From Populus alba (taxonomy: Eukaryota > Streptophyta > Magnoliopsida > Malpighiales > Salicaceae), in NCBI RefSeq assembly GCF_005239225.2, contig NC_133302.1, positions 13,983,991 to 14,047,990 of the forward strand: a stretch of DNA of 64,000 nucleotides, given 5' to 3'. This document shows positions 33,501 through 45,500 of this stretch, piece by piece. The translations under genes were made by a program, and so were the position numbers. The number at the start of each line of letters is the position of its first letter. Within the stretch, counting starts at the first letter, position 1. The notes beneath the pieces are model-generated. The model was given only the letters and a program-made list of their open reading frames with translations, had not been told where the DNA came from and did no database searches.

Positions 33501-36500
33501 TTGCAGCCAATCAGCTACCCTTTAGCTATATTTATGGTAACAAGATCTTAATTTTCTCTTAGTCTCTTCTACGTGTTTTTCCCTCTGTTTATTTCTGTTT
33601 AACAAGTAGGCTCTCTTGTGCAGTTTTTTGGTACTAGCTATTTTTGGGGGGATTATTTTCTTGGCCTTTATCTCTTATGTAATAAATGATTGGAGCATTT
33701 TCTTGAGCTGTATGGATATTTTGTTTTGCTTGGAATGTAGCTTTTTATTTGTAATTTTCTTTTGAGCAATGTTTGTATATATATTACATCAAACGTTAAA
33801 TTACTTTTGTAAAATTGTATCTTGACATGATCAAATTGGGGTGTCCTTTTTTTTTTTTTTTTTTTTTTCCTGATCAAGTAAATGAAAAATATTATGAAAG
33901 TAGATGAGGCTGTAATGCTGCATCCCTGATGAGACTACTCTATGCAATAGAAACAATTTTTATGCATCATATTCTTGCTGTATTTGGTCAGGTTTGCATG
34001 ATTTGCTGCTTAGTTATAATGCTTTGCTTGGTCATGCTTAGAATTGGAGTCTTATATCAATTGGAAGTCTGCAAGGGGCAAATCTTATTGGGTCAGAGCC
34101 GAATTTTAAGATTAGATTATTTTTTACCACCTATATGATTGATAGAAGCTGGGATGGCTTATCTTTAGTTTTGGTTTGGTTTGTTGAAGTTTGTCTTTCT
34201 GTCTTCCATTATAAAGCACATGCACTTGTCGAATTATTCTCTACATGCCAAGTATGTTCCCTAAGTGATGCAGACAACAAAAAAAATCATGATTGATGTC
34301 CTTCTGTATAAAAGGGTATTTCTGTAATTTTCAGATTTGCTGGAAAATCTGGAAAAAATGTCTAGGCCTAGGTTATTTTCTATTTAGTATCTTATTAGTT
34401 CTATAGTAATTAGCTTTATTAGGTTTTTCCTCTTCTAAATAGATTTCTTATATAGGAAAATAAGTTCTTGTTGGACGAGGAGCAGGCATCTCTATATAAG
34501 GTTTATGTAGTCTAAAATAAGCCTTTTATTATTTCAATGACAGTTGATGAATAAAATTCCAGAAATATGCTTTTGATTGTGTGACCCAACCTCCCCTTAG
34601 GTGTGACTCCTAAGAACCTAGGTGAAAAGCATAGGTTTTTCTATCCTCTAGGTGTTACTCCTATAATCAATCTACATCCTTCTTATATTCCAGCATAAAT
34701 TCACAACGTTACAGCCCTAAACAACCTCTAAAAAGTCAAATTCAGAACAGCCTCCTAGGCTGCCCTACATTAGTTGGTATCAGAGCTTCAAGATCCTAGG
34801 ATGCGTTCTACTTCAATTATGGTGACTGTCTGTCAGCGAATTGAATTCTAAGTTTGAGAGCATTATGCAAGCAGTTGGGCAAGAGTTAAGTCTACAAATG
34901 ATAGGATGGATGCAATGGAAACATCTCACAATGCTAGGTTTGGTAGGGTGCAAGTAGCATTAGATAGTTTGACAAAGGCTGTTCTAAGCAAGTGTCCTGT
35001 TGAAACAACCCCTAAACCCAGCACTGAACTTGGAAATTGAGGTTTGCAAGGGTTGGCTAATGATCAAGCAACAGATCCCAATGGCATGCTGAATCATGGA
35101 AGAAGGTACTGAAAATCTTAATCAGCAACTTGAGAAGTAAAATCAGCAAGCTGAAACTACAAAATGGCATGCAAAAGAGATAGAGCAACCTGCTTTTGTT
35201 TACACGACAAAATTGGAATTATTTTCCAAAGGGTAGATTCTACAAGAAACAAATGTATTTCAGATTGACAATGACTTGGAGAGAGAACGAGAAAAGGCAT
35301 TCTCTAACCAGTTTATTACAAAGCTTAAAGAAATATGTGTTACACTTGATGTGCCCAAACAAAAGAAAAATGATGATGAGCAGAATGTTAATGAAAGCAA
35401 GGATAGCAAGGACAAAGTGCAACTGGCAATGCAAATGGAGTCATTGTTCATGATTTTGATTTTGAAATTTATAGCACAAAATTCATATTATCATTACTGT
35501 CTCCTACAAAGTGGTTCATATTTAATGGAGGTCACTGCACATTATGTGGGTTTTGCTACATTGACACTTCAAAACTTGAGGTTGAGTTTTTGCCAAGCAA
35601 GGGCGCAGACTGCAAAGGAAGGAAGATTAATATCTTTTTGTATAGAAGGGTATTTCTGTAATTTTCAGATTTTCTGGAAAGTCTTGGAAAATTTTCTAGG
35701 TCTAGTATTATATTAGTTCTAAAGTATTTAGCTTTGTTAGTTTTTTCTTATTCTAAATAGATTTCTTATTTAGGAAAACAAGTCCTTGTTGGACTAGGAG
35801 TATAAAGGTTATCTAGTATTTTAATATTTTACTGACCGTTGATGAATAAAATTCCAGCAATTTGCTTTAGATTGTGTGACTCAATCTCCCCTTGTGTTTC
35901 TATCCTCTAGGTGTTAATCCTAGAATCCATCCACTTCCTTCCGCATATTCGAGCTTAAATTCACAACATAACAGCCCTAAACAACCTCTAAAAAGTCAGA
36001 TCCAGAATAGCACAGTAGGCTGTCCTGCATCACTAAGCTTTTGGCTAGCTGTTTTCACTTGAATTCTTTTTACTCAATCTATTTAGGTATGGTATGGTCG
36101 GATAACTTTATCGGTTCATGTAGAACAATGTAATTGCAAAGATAGAAAAAGCACAATTCCCTATAGGAAATGGAAAGATCAAGCAAGAAGAAACAATAAC
36201 CTATAGGTGAGGGCAGGTCCCTATAGGAGAGGGCTAAAGAGTTTGAAGGAAAAGCTGTTGGAGGGGGTTCAAAAAAAATAGAAGAAACGATACTTAGATT
36301 CTGAATCATCATTAACATGTTCTCTCTTCCCCCAACAAAGGATATGGTGCTTATATACACCAAGAAACCCTAGCAACCTAAACTAATAAGAATAACAAAA
36401 AAAGAAGGTCTAGCATGTACAGTAGGAGAGGGTTCAAATAAATAGTAGAAAAGATACTCAGATTATGAATCATCCTTATGAAATATTACCTTTTAACAAA

Positions 36501-39500
36501 AAATAAATTCTAGAAAGCTATCAAATAATAATAAAATTTTAAATGTACTAAACTAGCAACGAATGAGTGAGCTTTCTTGTGCCTATACTGCATCATTGGT
36601 CTAGCATGTACAGTAGGTTTCATTATGATATTTATTGTTCAAGTGGATGTGCAGGTTACTCTTCTCTATCAAGGTTCTGAAGATACAACTGAAAATACAT
36701 CAGCAGCGACAATAGGCATCATTAAGGTTTTGACTTGGGCTTGCATTTTTTGACTTATAATTTAGCTTGGACTGACCCTCATTTCTCTCACATCTTATTA
36801 ATGCAATCTCTGCAGTCATTGATTGGTCATTTTGATTTGGACCCAAATCGTGTTTTTGACATTGTAAGTTGTTCCTATTTGTTACTTTCGTACAGTTCAC
36901 TTTGTTGTACTGATGCAGAAATTGATAATCAGAGGTTAATTGTTGGATTGCAATTATTTCATGATCTTCAGGTTTTAGAGTATTTTGAACTTCAGCCTGA
37001 TAGCAATGTCTTTTTGGAATTGATACCCATCTTTCCTAAGGTATGAATCATTGTTGTTAAGGTTGGCATAAATGTTCAAAATTTAAATTATGATTAAATA
37101 ACACACAAGTTCAAGTTGCTCATACCTTTGATTTTTTTTTCTTCAGTCGCATGCATCGCAAATTCTTGGTTTTAAGTTTCAATATTATCAGCGAATTGAA
37201 TTAAATAGCCAAGTCCCTTTTGGGCTCTATAAGCTTACAGCTTTGCTGGTGAAGGAAGAGTTCATTGATCTTGATAGCATGTAAGTGGCTTGCCCAAGCT
37301 TTTATTCTATAGCACAGTGATTCCTTAAAGTTCTGTGATCATTGATTACTTTAATTCTTAATACTTGTAATGTTTCAAGAACTGTTAGTTGTCAGAAGTT
37401 CTTTAGCTGATCATCTAAATTCCATCAATATACTTATTTTGCTAGTTGCCAAAAAGAGAAACTTAACCTGTTATTTTTATGTGAATTGATTAAATGGAAA
37501 TAATGTATCCATTTAATGATTAGAATTCATTGGGTGTAAGATTGGAATGAATTTGCAGATAGAATTGGTGGTATTTTAATCATTTTTAATTTTATTTCAA
37601 GTGCTTTCATGGTTACCAGCTGATTGTGATTTCATGGTTCCTTATGCTTAGCTGTGTTTTTTTTTTGTGTGTGTGGCATAGGATAGTGTTCTTTCTAGTC
37701 TAATGAGTGGATAATCAACAAGAAAATGAGTGCGCTTTATCTTGAAGGGTATTTTATTTTCAGTTATGAGGATGATTTATTTCTTGCTGAGTATCATGCA
37801 TCTTTTTTATCTATAGGATACCAGACTAGGGTCTTTATAGTCTTGCAATACACCAAAAAGTAAGGATTGCAATGGGTACCCATGGTTTTGGATGGTAGGA
37901 TGACCATAACCTATCCATTACCCATCAGTTAAGGAACTTGGATAACAATATCCAAACCATTGGATTTCAAATATCCATTTGGTTAACCGTTATCCATACA
38001 CTTATTTTTTCAAAAAGACTTAATTCAGTGCGTGATTTTTTATTTTTTAAATCAATAATTTTCATAAATTGGTCAAAAATATTATTAACATAGATTCATA
38101 TTATTAACAACAACTAAATAAGTTAAAAAACAGAAAGCAGAGAGCTAGAGATTGTTTTAGATTTAGAGCTTGTGAGCAGAGTTAGTGAGTATTTATAAGT
38201 AATGAAAAAAAATGTATTACAACACATGCACACACACATGAACGTGGGAGCGCGCGCGCGCGCGCGTGTTTGTCTGTGTTTTAGATTGGATATGGTTCTC
38301 ATAACTGCAAATCTTTTCCAGTTATAATTGTATTTGTACTTAATGTGTGTGTGTGTGTCTGCATTTCAGATTGGATATGGTTCAGGTTTCGGTTTTAATA
38401 GCATGAAAACCACAACCACAAATATTTTTTCAGATTTTATCCAAATCCAAACCAAAACCATTTTTTACCTAAAAAACCTATCCATTTGGATTGGATTGGA
38501 TGGATGTTCATCGAATTGCCATCCTTATCAACAAGGCATTTTAATCCGCATTGCTTAGCCAACCTTTCATTAGATATTGCTTGTAGATCACTCAAGGATC
38601 CCTACTTCTAAGAAAAGATTCATAAATTGAATGCACATTTGTTCACTTGGGATTCCTTCATTCATTAGATTTTCTAGGCTGTTCCTGGGAGGCAGTTGTG
38701 AGTCATGTGATGGTCGATTGAGGTTGGTTATGATATTGTGCCTGACAAAATAAGAGCCAAAATGTTCAAGTAGTAACTAATCAGGCTTATCCTAATTGAT
38801 AAATTAACCTGAACAGGATCACATTCATTTACCTATATTAAGACATGTACTTAATAATTTGTTCCTATTATGATGAAAAAAACCCTTCACTGATCAAACA
38901 GCTGATTTCAGCTGCTAACTTTGGCAATGTGCATCAGATTTTTGCTGTGAGAAAATATTGTTCTGTTTGTGATATGTTACCTGTTTCTTCTTTGTACAGC
39001 GTTCTGAAGTTTATGCTGTGCTATGCCTTAGTTCATGCCTCTATTTTGTGCTGCAGCATTTTTTTTTTATGTTTTATATTTTGTAATTTGATCATTCTTT
39101 TGCTTTGTTGTATCAATTGGTTATTTGATTGTTCTTTTTATATTTTTATCTTTTTAACTAATTTAATTTGCTCATCATTGCAGATGTGCACATTTACTTC
39201 CCAAGGATGACGAGGCTTTTGAGCATTATAATACGTTTTCTTCTAAACGGCTGGATGAGGTATATTGCAATATTCTTATTGTTCCTTATTACAGTATTCC
39301 ACTATATCTTTCTGCTTTCAGTTTTTTTTTTTTTGTTTTTAATATTTTTTACCATCATGTTCGATGTATTTGTGTATATCCATGGTTTGTAGTGAAGGCT
39401 TTACATGTTCCTTTTCTGTTTCTTTGAAGTGCTTCATGTGCTTTGTTTTATTCAGAGTATGCTTAGTCGTAATCCTGTCATCTGTGCATTCTTATTTGAT

Positions 39501-42500
39501 TTTCTATGCAAATTTTTGCAGGCTAACAAAATTGGAAAAATAAATCTGGCTGCTACTGGAAAAGACCTCATGGATGATGAGAAACAAGGAGATGTGACCG
39601 TAGATCTTTTTGCTGCCATAGACATGGAAGCTGAGGCAGTAGCCGAACGATTCTCTGAGCTTGAAAACAATCAAACTTTAGGCTTGCTAACTGGTTTCCT
39701 TTCTGTGGATGACTGGTAGGTTTAATCTTGACATTCTGCTCTAAGGAAAATATAATCTGAGTCAACTATAAATGGTGCTTTTTTTTGGGGGAGAACATTT
39801 TAGCCTTATGGAGGAGGACAAAATATTTTCCATAGGACTGCCAATTCTGAATATGTTTATCACAATCAACATACCAATTTAACTACCACTGTCACCACAT
39901 CACCACCACCACACAACAACAACCTCTCCCTTGCCACCAGCAGCAGCACCACCCTGTTACAATCATAACTACCATTGCGACCACTTCTTTAACACCTATA
40001 CCTTTATCACCAACGCATCCATGCCCAGACCACTATGATCACCCCACTTTCACCATGTTACCACCATTACTTCACAACTACCAATGAAAATAATATATTG
40101 TTCAAGAAATTGTTTTCCCTATATATTCAAACAATAGAAAACAGCTCTTTCTCCAAGATCCAGGAAAATGTTTTCAGCAAAACAGATGCACTATAAATAT
40201 CCTGAATTACTTAGCTAATTCCCATTCATAAAAAGTTTTTGCTTTGAATTGATTGCATCACACCTAATTGGAAATGTAACAAGAGGAATTCTAGATATCA
40301 TAGCTCAATGAGAAAAACAAAGGTACATGAACATGAAAGTTCTCCAGTGATGTTGCAGATTACATTTGAACTTGAAATTGGATGATGCAGTTCACTGGAC
40401 TGTCACCTATCCCTCCAAGAAAATGTCATGAAACATATTCAACAAAGTGAAAAGTAAAGCTTTAAAGGTCCAAATGGATAAATCTTGTCCACCTGGTTTC
40501 TTCTCTTCATGCATGTCCATCCATGTCTACCACTGATCTGCCACTGTTTTCTCCGAATACCATTGTCATCATTGTCAGTTGGCAACTGCTTCGATGTTTT
40601 CCACAAATGACATTGCATTGCCGAGGAACTTTTTCATGTTCATGTACTTTTGTTTTCTGCAAGTGATTTCCAGGGTTGCTCCTGTTTCTCACTCTCTTCT
40701 AATCAAATCGATGTAGTATGATGAAGAGATGGCTCTCTGAATGTCTATCATATTTTCTTTTATTAACATTCTGTTTTGTTATTATTTATGGAAATAACTC
40801 CTGCTTGTGGTGGCTTTGCTATTCTCTGCTTATGATGTCTCTTGGTCTCCATTCTATTGATTTAGTCTTCGTTTTGTAATTACCTAGAAGACTTTTCCAC
40901 TGCCTTTTCTCTTGAATGGTGGTTCTCATCTGAAAATATACTAAACCTTTGATTTAATATGGTCTGCAGATTGTAATGTTAGCATTGTTTTCCTTCCTTC
41001 TTTCTTTTTGTTTGGTCTTCTCCCCTTTTTCACCATGATTCTTATTGATTGAATAAATTTTGGACTCTACTTTTAGATATTTGGTAGATATTCTTGATTT
41101 CAAATATACCATGTCAGTTATTTTTGCCGATGTTTGTTCCTGTAACCTACTTTGCTATTTAAAACTTATGGTAAAATGAAATGTCAAGTGATGTTCTTTG
41201 GTTTCTTTCCTTAGTATTGAAAATAATTATTTTCATCCTTGATTTGATCCCTCCTTTTTATTCATTGTTTAACTATCTAAGACTTTTCATTTATATAATT
41301 GAGTTTGGGGGATTGGATGAAAAGAAGGAAAAGAACATGAGATAATATATTTTCATCCATTGTTTCTATGTTTTTTCTACTAGGAGTTATCTTAGCTGCT
41401 GAGGTTGCGTTTTGACTCTAGGGTTATGAGATGAGATTATATTGTTTGGTGTGAAACTGTATGTGTAGTTTTGGGAGTTTTCGTTTTGGTACTGTTTCTA
41501 GCTTTTGATGCATTTCACCTTTTTTGTTTTTCAACAGAGATATTTTGGTTTTAAAAAAATGGTCTCACTAGTAGAATGCCACTAAGTTCATTTTTTTCCT
41601 TTTCTTCTTATTTTGCTATAATTATTGCTTCAAATGAGTGTCATTTTTATACTCCATAAAAAGATGATTTCTTCCAGCGCAAACATATGGATATTTTTGT
41701 TATGTGACACAGAAATGTACTGGTAGAACACTAGTTTAATTGTAATGCATAGCTTTTTCCGAAGGTATCATACTCATGTGGCTTCTGTTTTGTCAGGTAT
41801 CATGCCCATATACTTTTTGAACGTCTCTCTCCTCTCAATCCAGTTGCACATACTCAAATATGTAATGGCTTATTTAGGTAAAGTTGTGGATTTATTTTTA
41901 TATGTGTTCATTGTAAAACAGGCACACACACACACCTTATAGTCTTTGCGAATGTGCATTGAGGTTACTATGACAATTTTTAGAATCTAAACAAAGAAGT
42001 CTCTTTCTCTGTTCCAATTATTTCTGCCACCCATCAGCGTGGAAAATTAATGAAATTTTATTATTTGTATTTGATGTGATATATTTTCAGGCTCATTGAA
42101 AAGTTGGTCTCATCAACATATAATATTATTCGTCAAACACATATTCAAAGTTGTGGGTCACCAAGAATTGCTGGTATGGATGCTATGGGCATGACAGGTT
42201 CTTCAGGCCATGTCTCTTTCATTGATCTTCCCAAAGAGTTTTTTCAGATGGTTGTCACTGTTGGACCTTATCTTTACCGTGATACATTATTGCTGCACAA
42301 GGTGCATGGTTTAATTTTTAATATTTGGTGAATTTTTTCATCTACATTGTATTTGTTTTATTTTAATTTTTTTTTTTTGGTTTCTTTATGGATAGGTGTG
42401 TAGAGTGTTAAGAGGTTACTATATGTCTGCACTTGAGCTTGTAGATAGTGGTGATGGAGCTCTAAATGGTGAACTTCTTATTCCTGGAAATCGAGTTCCT

Positions 42501-45500
42501 CGTTTGCACCTAAGGGAAGCTAGGTCAAGGGTTGAGGAAGCCCTTGGAGCATGTTTACTTCCTTCTTTACAGTTGGTACCTGCAAATCCAGCTGTTGGGC
42601 AGGAGATCTGGGAAGTAATGAATCTCCTTCCTTACGAGGTTGGCCTTTCATTATAACTGTCTTTTGATACTTCCATTTTTGATGTTGCTTAAGTTTGACA
42701 GATAATACGGCTAAATTACTTCTGTTTTTACCAGGTGCGATATCGTTTATATGGTGAATGGGAAAAAGATGATGAGCGGAATCCAGTGGTTTTGGCTGCA
42801 AGACAAACAGCCAAGGTTCCATATGCATATCTTAATTTACTGTTGCAAGCTTGGTGTTTTAAGATAATCATACTCTATTCATTGTTATTTACTGGTGTTT
42901 GTTGTATGTTTCTCTTTGTTATCATGCAGTTGGATACTAGAAGGATATTGAAAAGGCTTGCAAAGGAAAATTTGAAGCAGCTGGGTAGGATGGTTGCAAA
43001 ATTAGCTCATGCTAACCCGATGACTGTCCTTAGAACAATTGTTCACCAGGTGCTTTTTTTCTTTTATAGAAAATGCTGCATTTGTTGTCATTGATCTGTA
43101 TTTCATAAATCAAATCTAAGGTAAAGTTATTTGCTGGATTTTTGGCATGCAGATTGAGTCGTACAGGGATATGATCTCTCCTGTTGTAGATGCTTTCAAG
43201 TATTTGACTCAGGTTTGCATTCTCTCTTAATTTACAATGACTTCTCCTTGAGCATTTGAAATCTGAAGTCATAATTAGCCATAAAAGCTTCTTGCATTGG
43301 ACCTAATGATCTCTACTTTTACACGGCCACAAACTTTTTCACTGTAATCTTACAGTTTCATGTAATTTTTGCTGTAAAAAAAATATTTAATTTATGTTCC
43401 AATAACATGATTTCTTTTAATTGTAGACATTTCAAATCTAATTTTTGAATCTGTTAATCAATCAAGAACTAGAAATGTTGGAATCATCTATCACTGGTTT
43501 AGCATGTCTTCCTAGCTGTAGTTGGTGTGCGAATGTATCTGTACTTGCAGCTTTTTGAAGTTGAGAATCTTTTTTGGCTTTGTCATTTCATTTTCCAAAA
43601 TAATGCTTCCTCTCTCTTCAATTGATATTCATGTTTCTAGTTTTCATTCTCTAATTTTTCCACCGCAATTTATCATCTCTATTTCTTGAAAACAGTCCAT
43701 GTGAAAGACGGACCTTCGTTTCCTTTTGTCATGTAATTCAGGATTGGAATTTCATTGTTAGTCTTAGTAATCTTATGTTGTGAGATAGGAGATAGAGTTC
43801 ACTTCCTGTCACCGTCCAGGAACAGAGTTTGACTTATATCAGAGTAGTTGCTATTTACTTTCTTTCAGATAGGAAACAGACATAGCTGATTGAAATTGTG
43901 CTCTTAAAACTGACCAGTAGCTTTCTCTATTTTAATGTTAAATTAGAAGTAGAAGATTGGTAATACTGTAATTGACAAAAATGGCATGAGTTATGATGCC
44001 ATCAAAGTAATAAAAAAGAAAAGAAAGAAAGAGGTATTGATAAAAGAAAAGGATGTCTTTGGTATATTAAAAAAAGAGGTTTCAGAAGTTGATTGTTTTG
44101 GTTTTGAAGACAACAGTGATGATATTTTGTTTTGAGGAGGAAAAGATTCACTTCTTGCTGAAGAGACAGAGAGATGTACCATCCATTTAAATAGGAGGGA
44201 AATATTTGCAGATGTTTTCTTGTGACTGCACAGAGCGTATGCAAAGTGTTTGATGAAAATTACATATTTAGCCTTGATTAAAATTGTTTACAAAATAAGA
44301 GACTAAGAATATTTGTATGTATAAAAAATGTGGGCACAATGCTAACTTGCCTAAACTAAATTCAGCTATGGATGTGTTTGGATTTGGCATCTATGGGACC
44401 GCCACCCAATTTGTACATCCACAACTTTACATAGAACAATTGTGTTCCTGGTCATTCATCTGAACAGCAAGAACACTGACAAAAAAGCCTGAGTCCTGAT
44501 CTGTTGACCCTTCCAACAACGTTTGCTAAATTAATGAACAATTTGCATATCCTTGTGTATACAATTATTTAGGGATGCTTATTGACAGTCATTTCAATAT
44601 ATCTCTTTATCCGTGCAGCTCGAGTATGATATTTTGGAATATGTTGTTATTGAGCGGTTAGCGCAAGGTGGTCGTGATAAGCTGAAAGATGATGGCCTTA
44701 ATTTGTCAGACTGGCTTCAATCACTGGCTTCATTCTGGGGTCACCTGTATGTTTACATTTCCTCTTTTCCAAAACACTGCTTTTTTTTTTGTGTTTTTCT
44801 ACTCGTAGAATTTGTATTGCCCCTCTGTATCAAAACTAGAGCCTTTAACAAATATGGTTGCTTAGCAGATGAGAATTCAATGTTGAGAGTCTATTAATCT
44901 ATTGTAAAGGTTGGATGTCTTGCTGAACTTTGATATGCACAATCATAAGTATGTGTTTGGTGTTTTCCCTTTTGGTTTCTGGTTTTTGTATCTGCTTGTC
45001 AACTTTGTTTTATTATATTTTGCATGAGTTATATTGGAGTCTATCTGCGTGTTAAACTATTCTATTAAGAGTTTTAGGTGTATCTTGGGAAGCTTTTCAT
45101 CAGTTTCCAGGTTTCAGATTTAACTCAGCAAAAGCAGGATAACTGGAGCTGAGGTTGTTGTGGACATTGCAGATTTTCTGAGTCCCTGATTTAGGAGGTT
45201 AGCACAATTCCAACATGACTTGGCATTGAATAGGCACTAATCGGAGAAATCTATGGGATTTGGAGATGGAAACAGTCGAAGGTTGTTGGAATGGGAAATG
45301 ATATCCGAGTAAGAGAGTTAGTTGGCAGATAAAAAACGAAAAAAAGAAGAAAAGTGAAGGGTAGTTGGGATTACATTATTCAAACTTGACAATAATGTTA
45401 TTTCTTTGACAACTTTTCAAGTTTGATGTACTTGAGATTGGAGGTGAAAAAGACTATTCTTACTTTGATCATTGAGTTTCATGAGTGACCTTGTTGGTGG

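Larger units (their letters stand above)
34294..36029 (+). mobile_element. Small non-autonomous LTR retrotransposon in THO2 intron 6
   Basis: Two direct repeats of about 400-475 bp (34294-34769 and 35628-36029) flank an internal region of about 860 bp. Shared ordered blocks: GGGTATTTCTGTAATTTTCAG, TCTAAATAGATTTCTTAT, GATGAATAAAATTCCAG, TTCTATCCTCTAGGTGTTA, ATTCACAAC, ACAGCCCTAAACAACCTC, TAAAAAGTCA. Six bases after the first repeat is TGGTATCAGAGC, the initiator-tRNA-Met primer-binding site. A purine-rich AAAGGAAGGAAGA precedes the second repeat. Only gag-like fragments are readable inside, with no reverse transcriptase or integrase. A clean target duplication was not seen. It lies on the same strand as THO2. 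Confidence 0.85.
32652..36654 (+). other. THO2 intron 6 (4003 nt), transposon-bearing
   Basis: It separates the exon ending EGYAKL from that starting VTLLYQG. Up to about 34290 it is ordinary intron sequence with a T-run at 33847-33868. The rest is a small LTR element and a second repeat block, listed separately. Confidence 0.8.
37281..39183 (+). other. THO2 intron 10 (1903 nt)
   Basis: It separates exons joined through an Ile codon split AT/A. It carries an element with inverted termini (about 37860-38528) and a CG microsatellite. No independent gene seen. Confidence 0.75.

Noticed and set aside
35196..35453. Overlapping ORFs on both strands at 35.2-35.45 kb
   Set aside because: Mutually overlapping frames within the degraded retroelement interior; none has conserved domain sequence.
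35276..35716. 146-codon plus-strand ORF as a possible gene
   Set aside because: It lies inside the internal region and 3' LTR of the retroelement. Only the first third looks gag-like and the rest is LTR sequence.
38328..38558. 76-codon ORF in THO2 intron 10
   Set aside because: It falls within the TIR element and translates simple TG and GGATATGG repeats.
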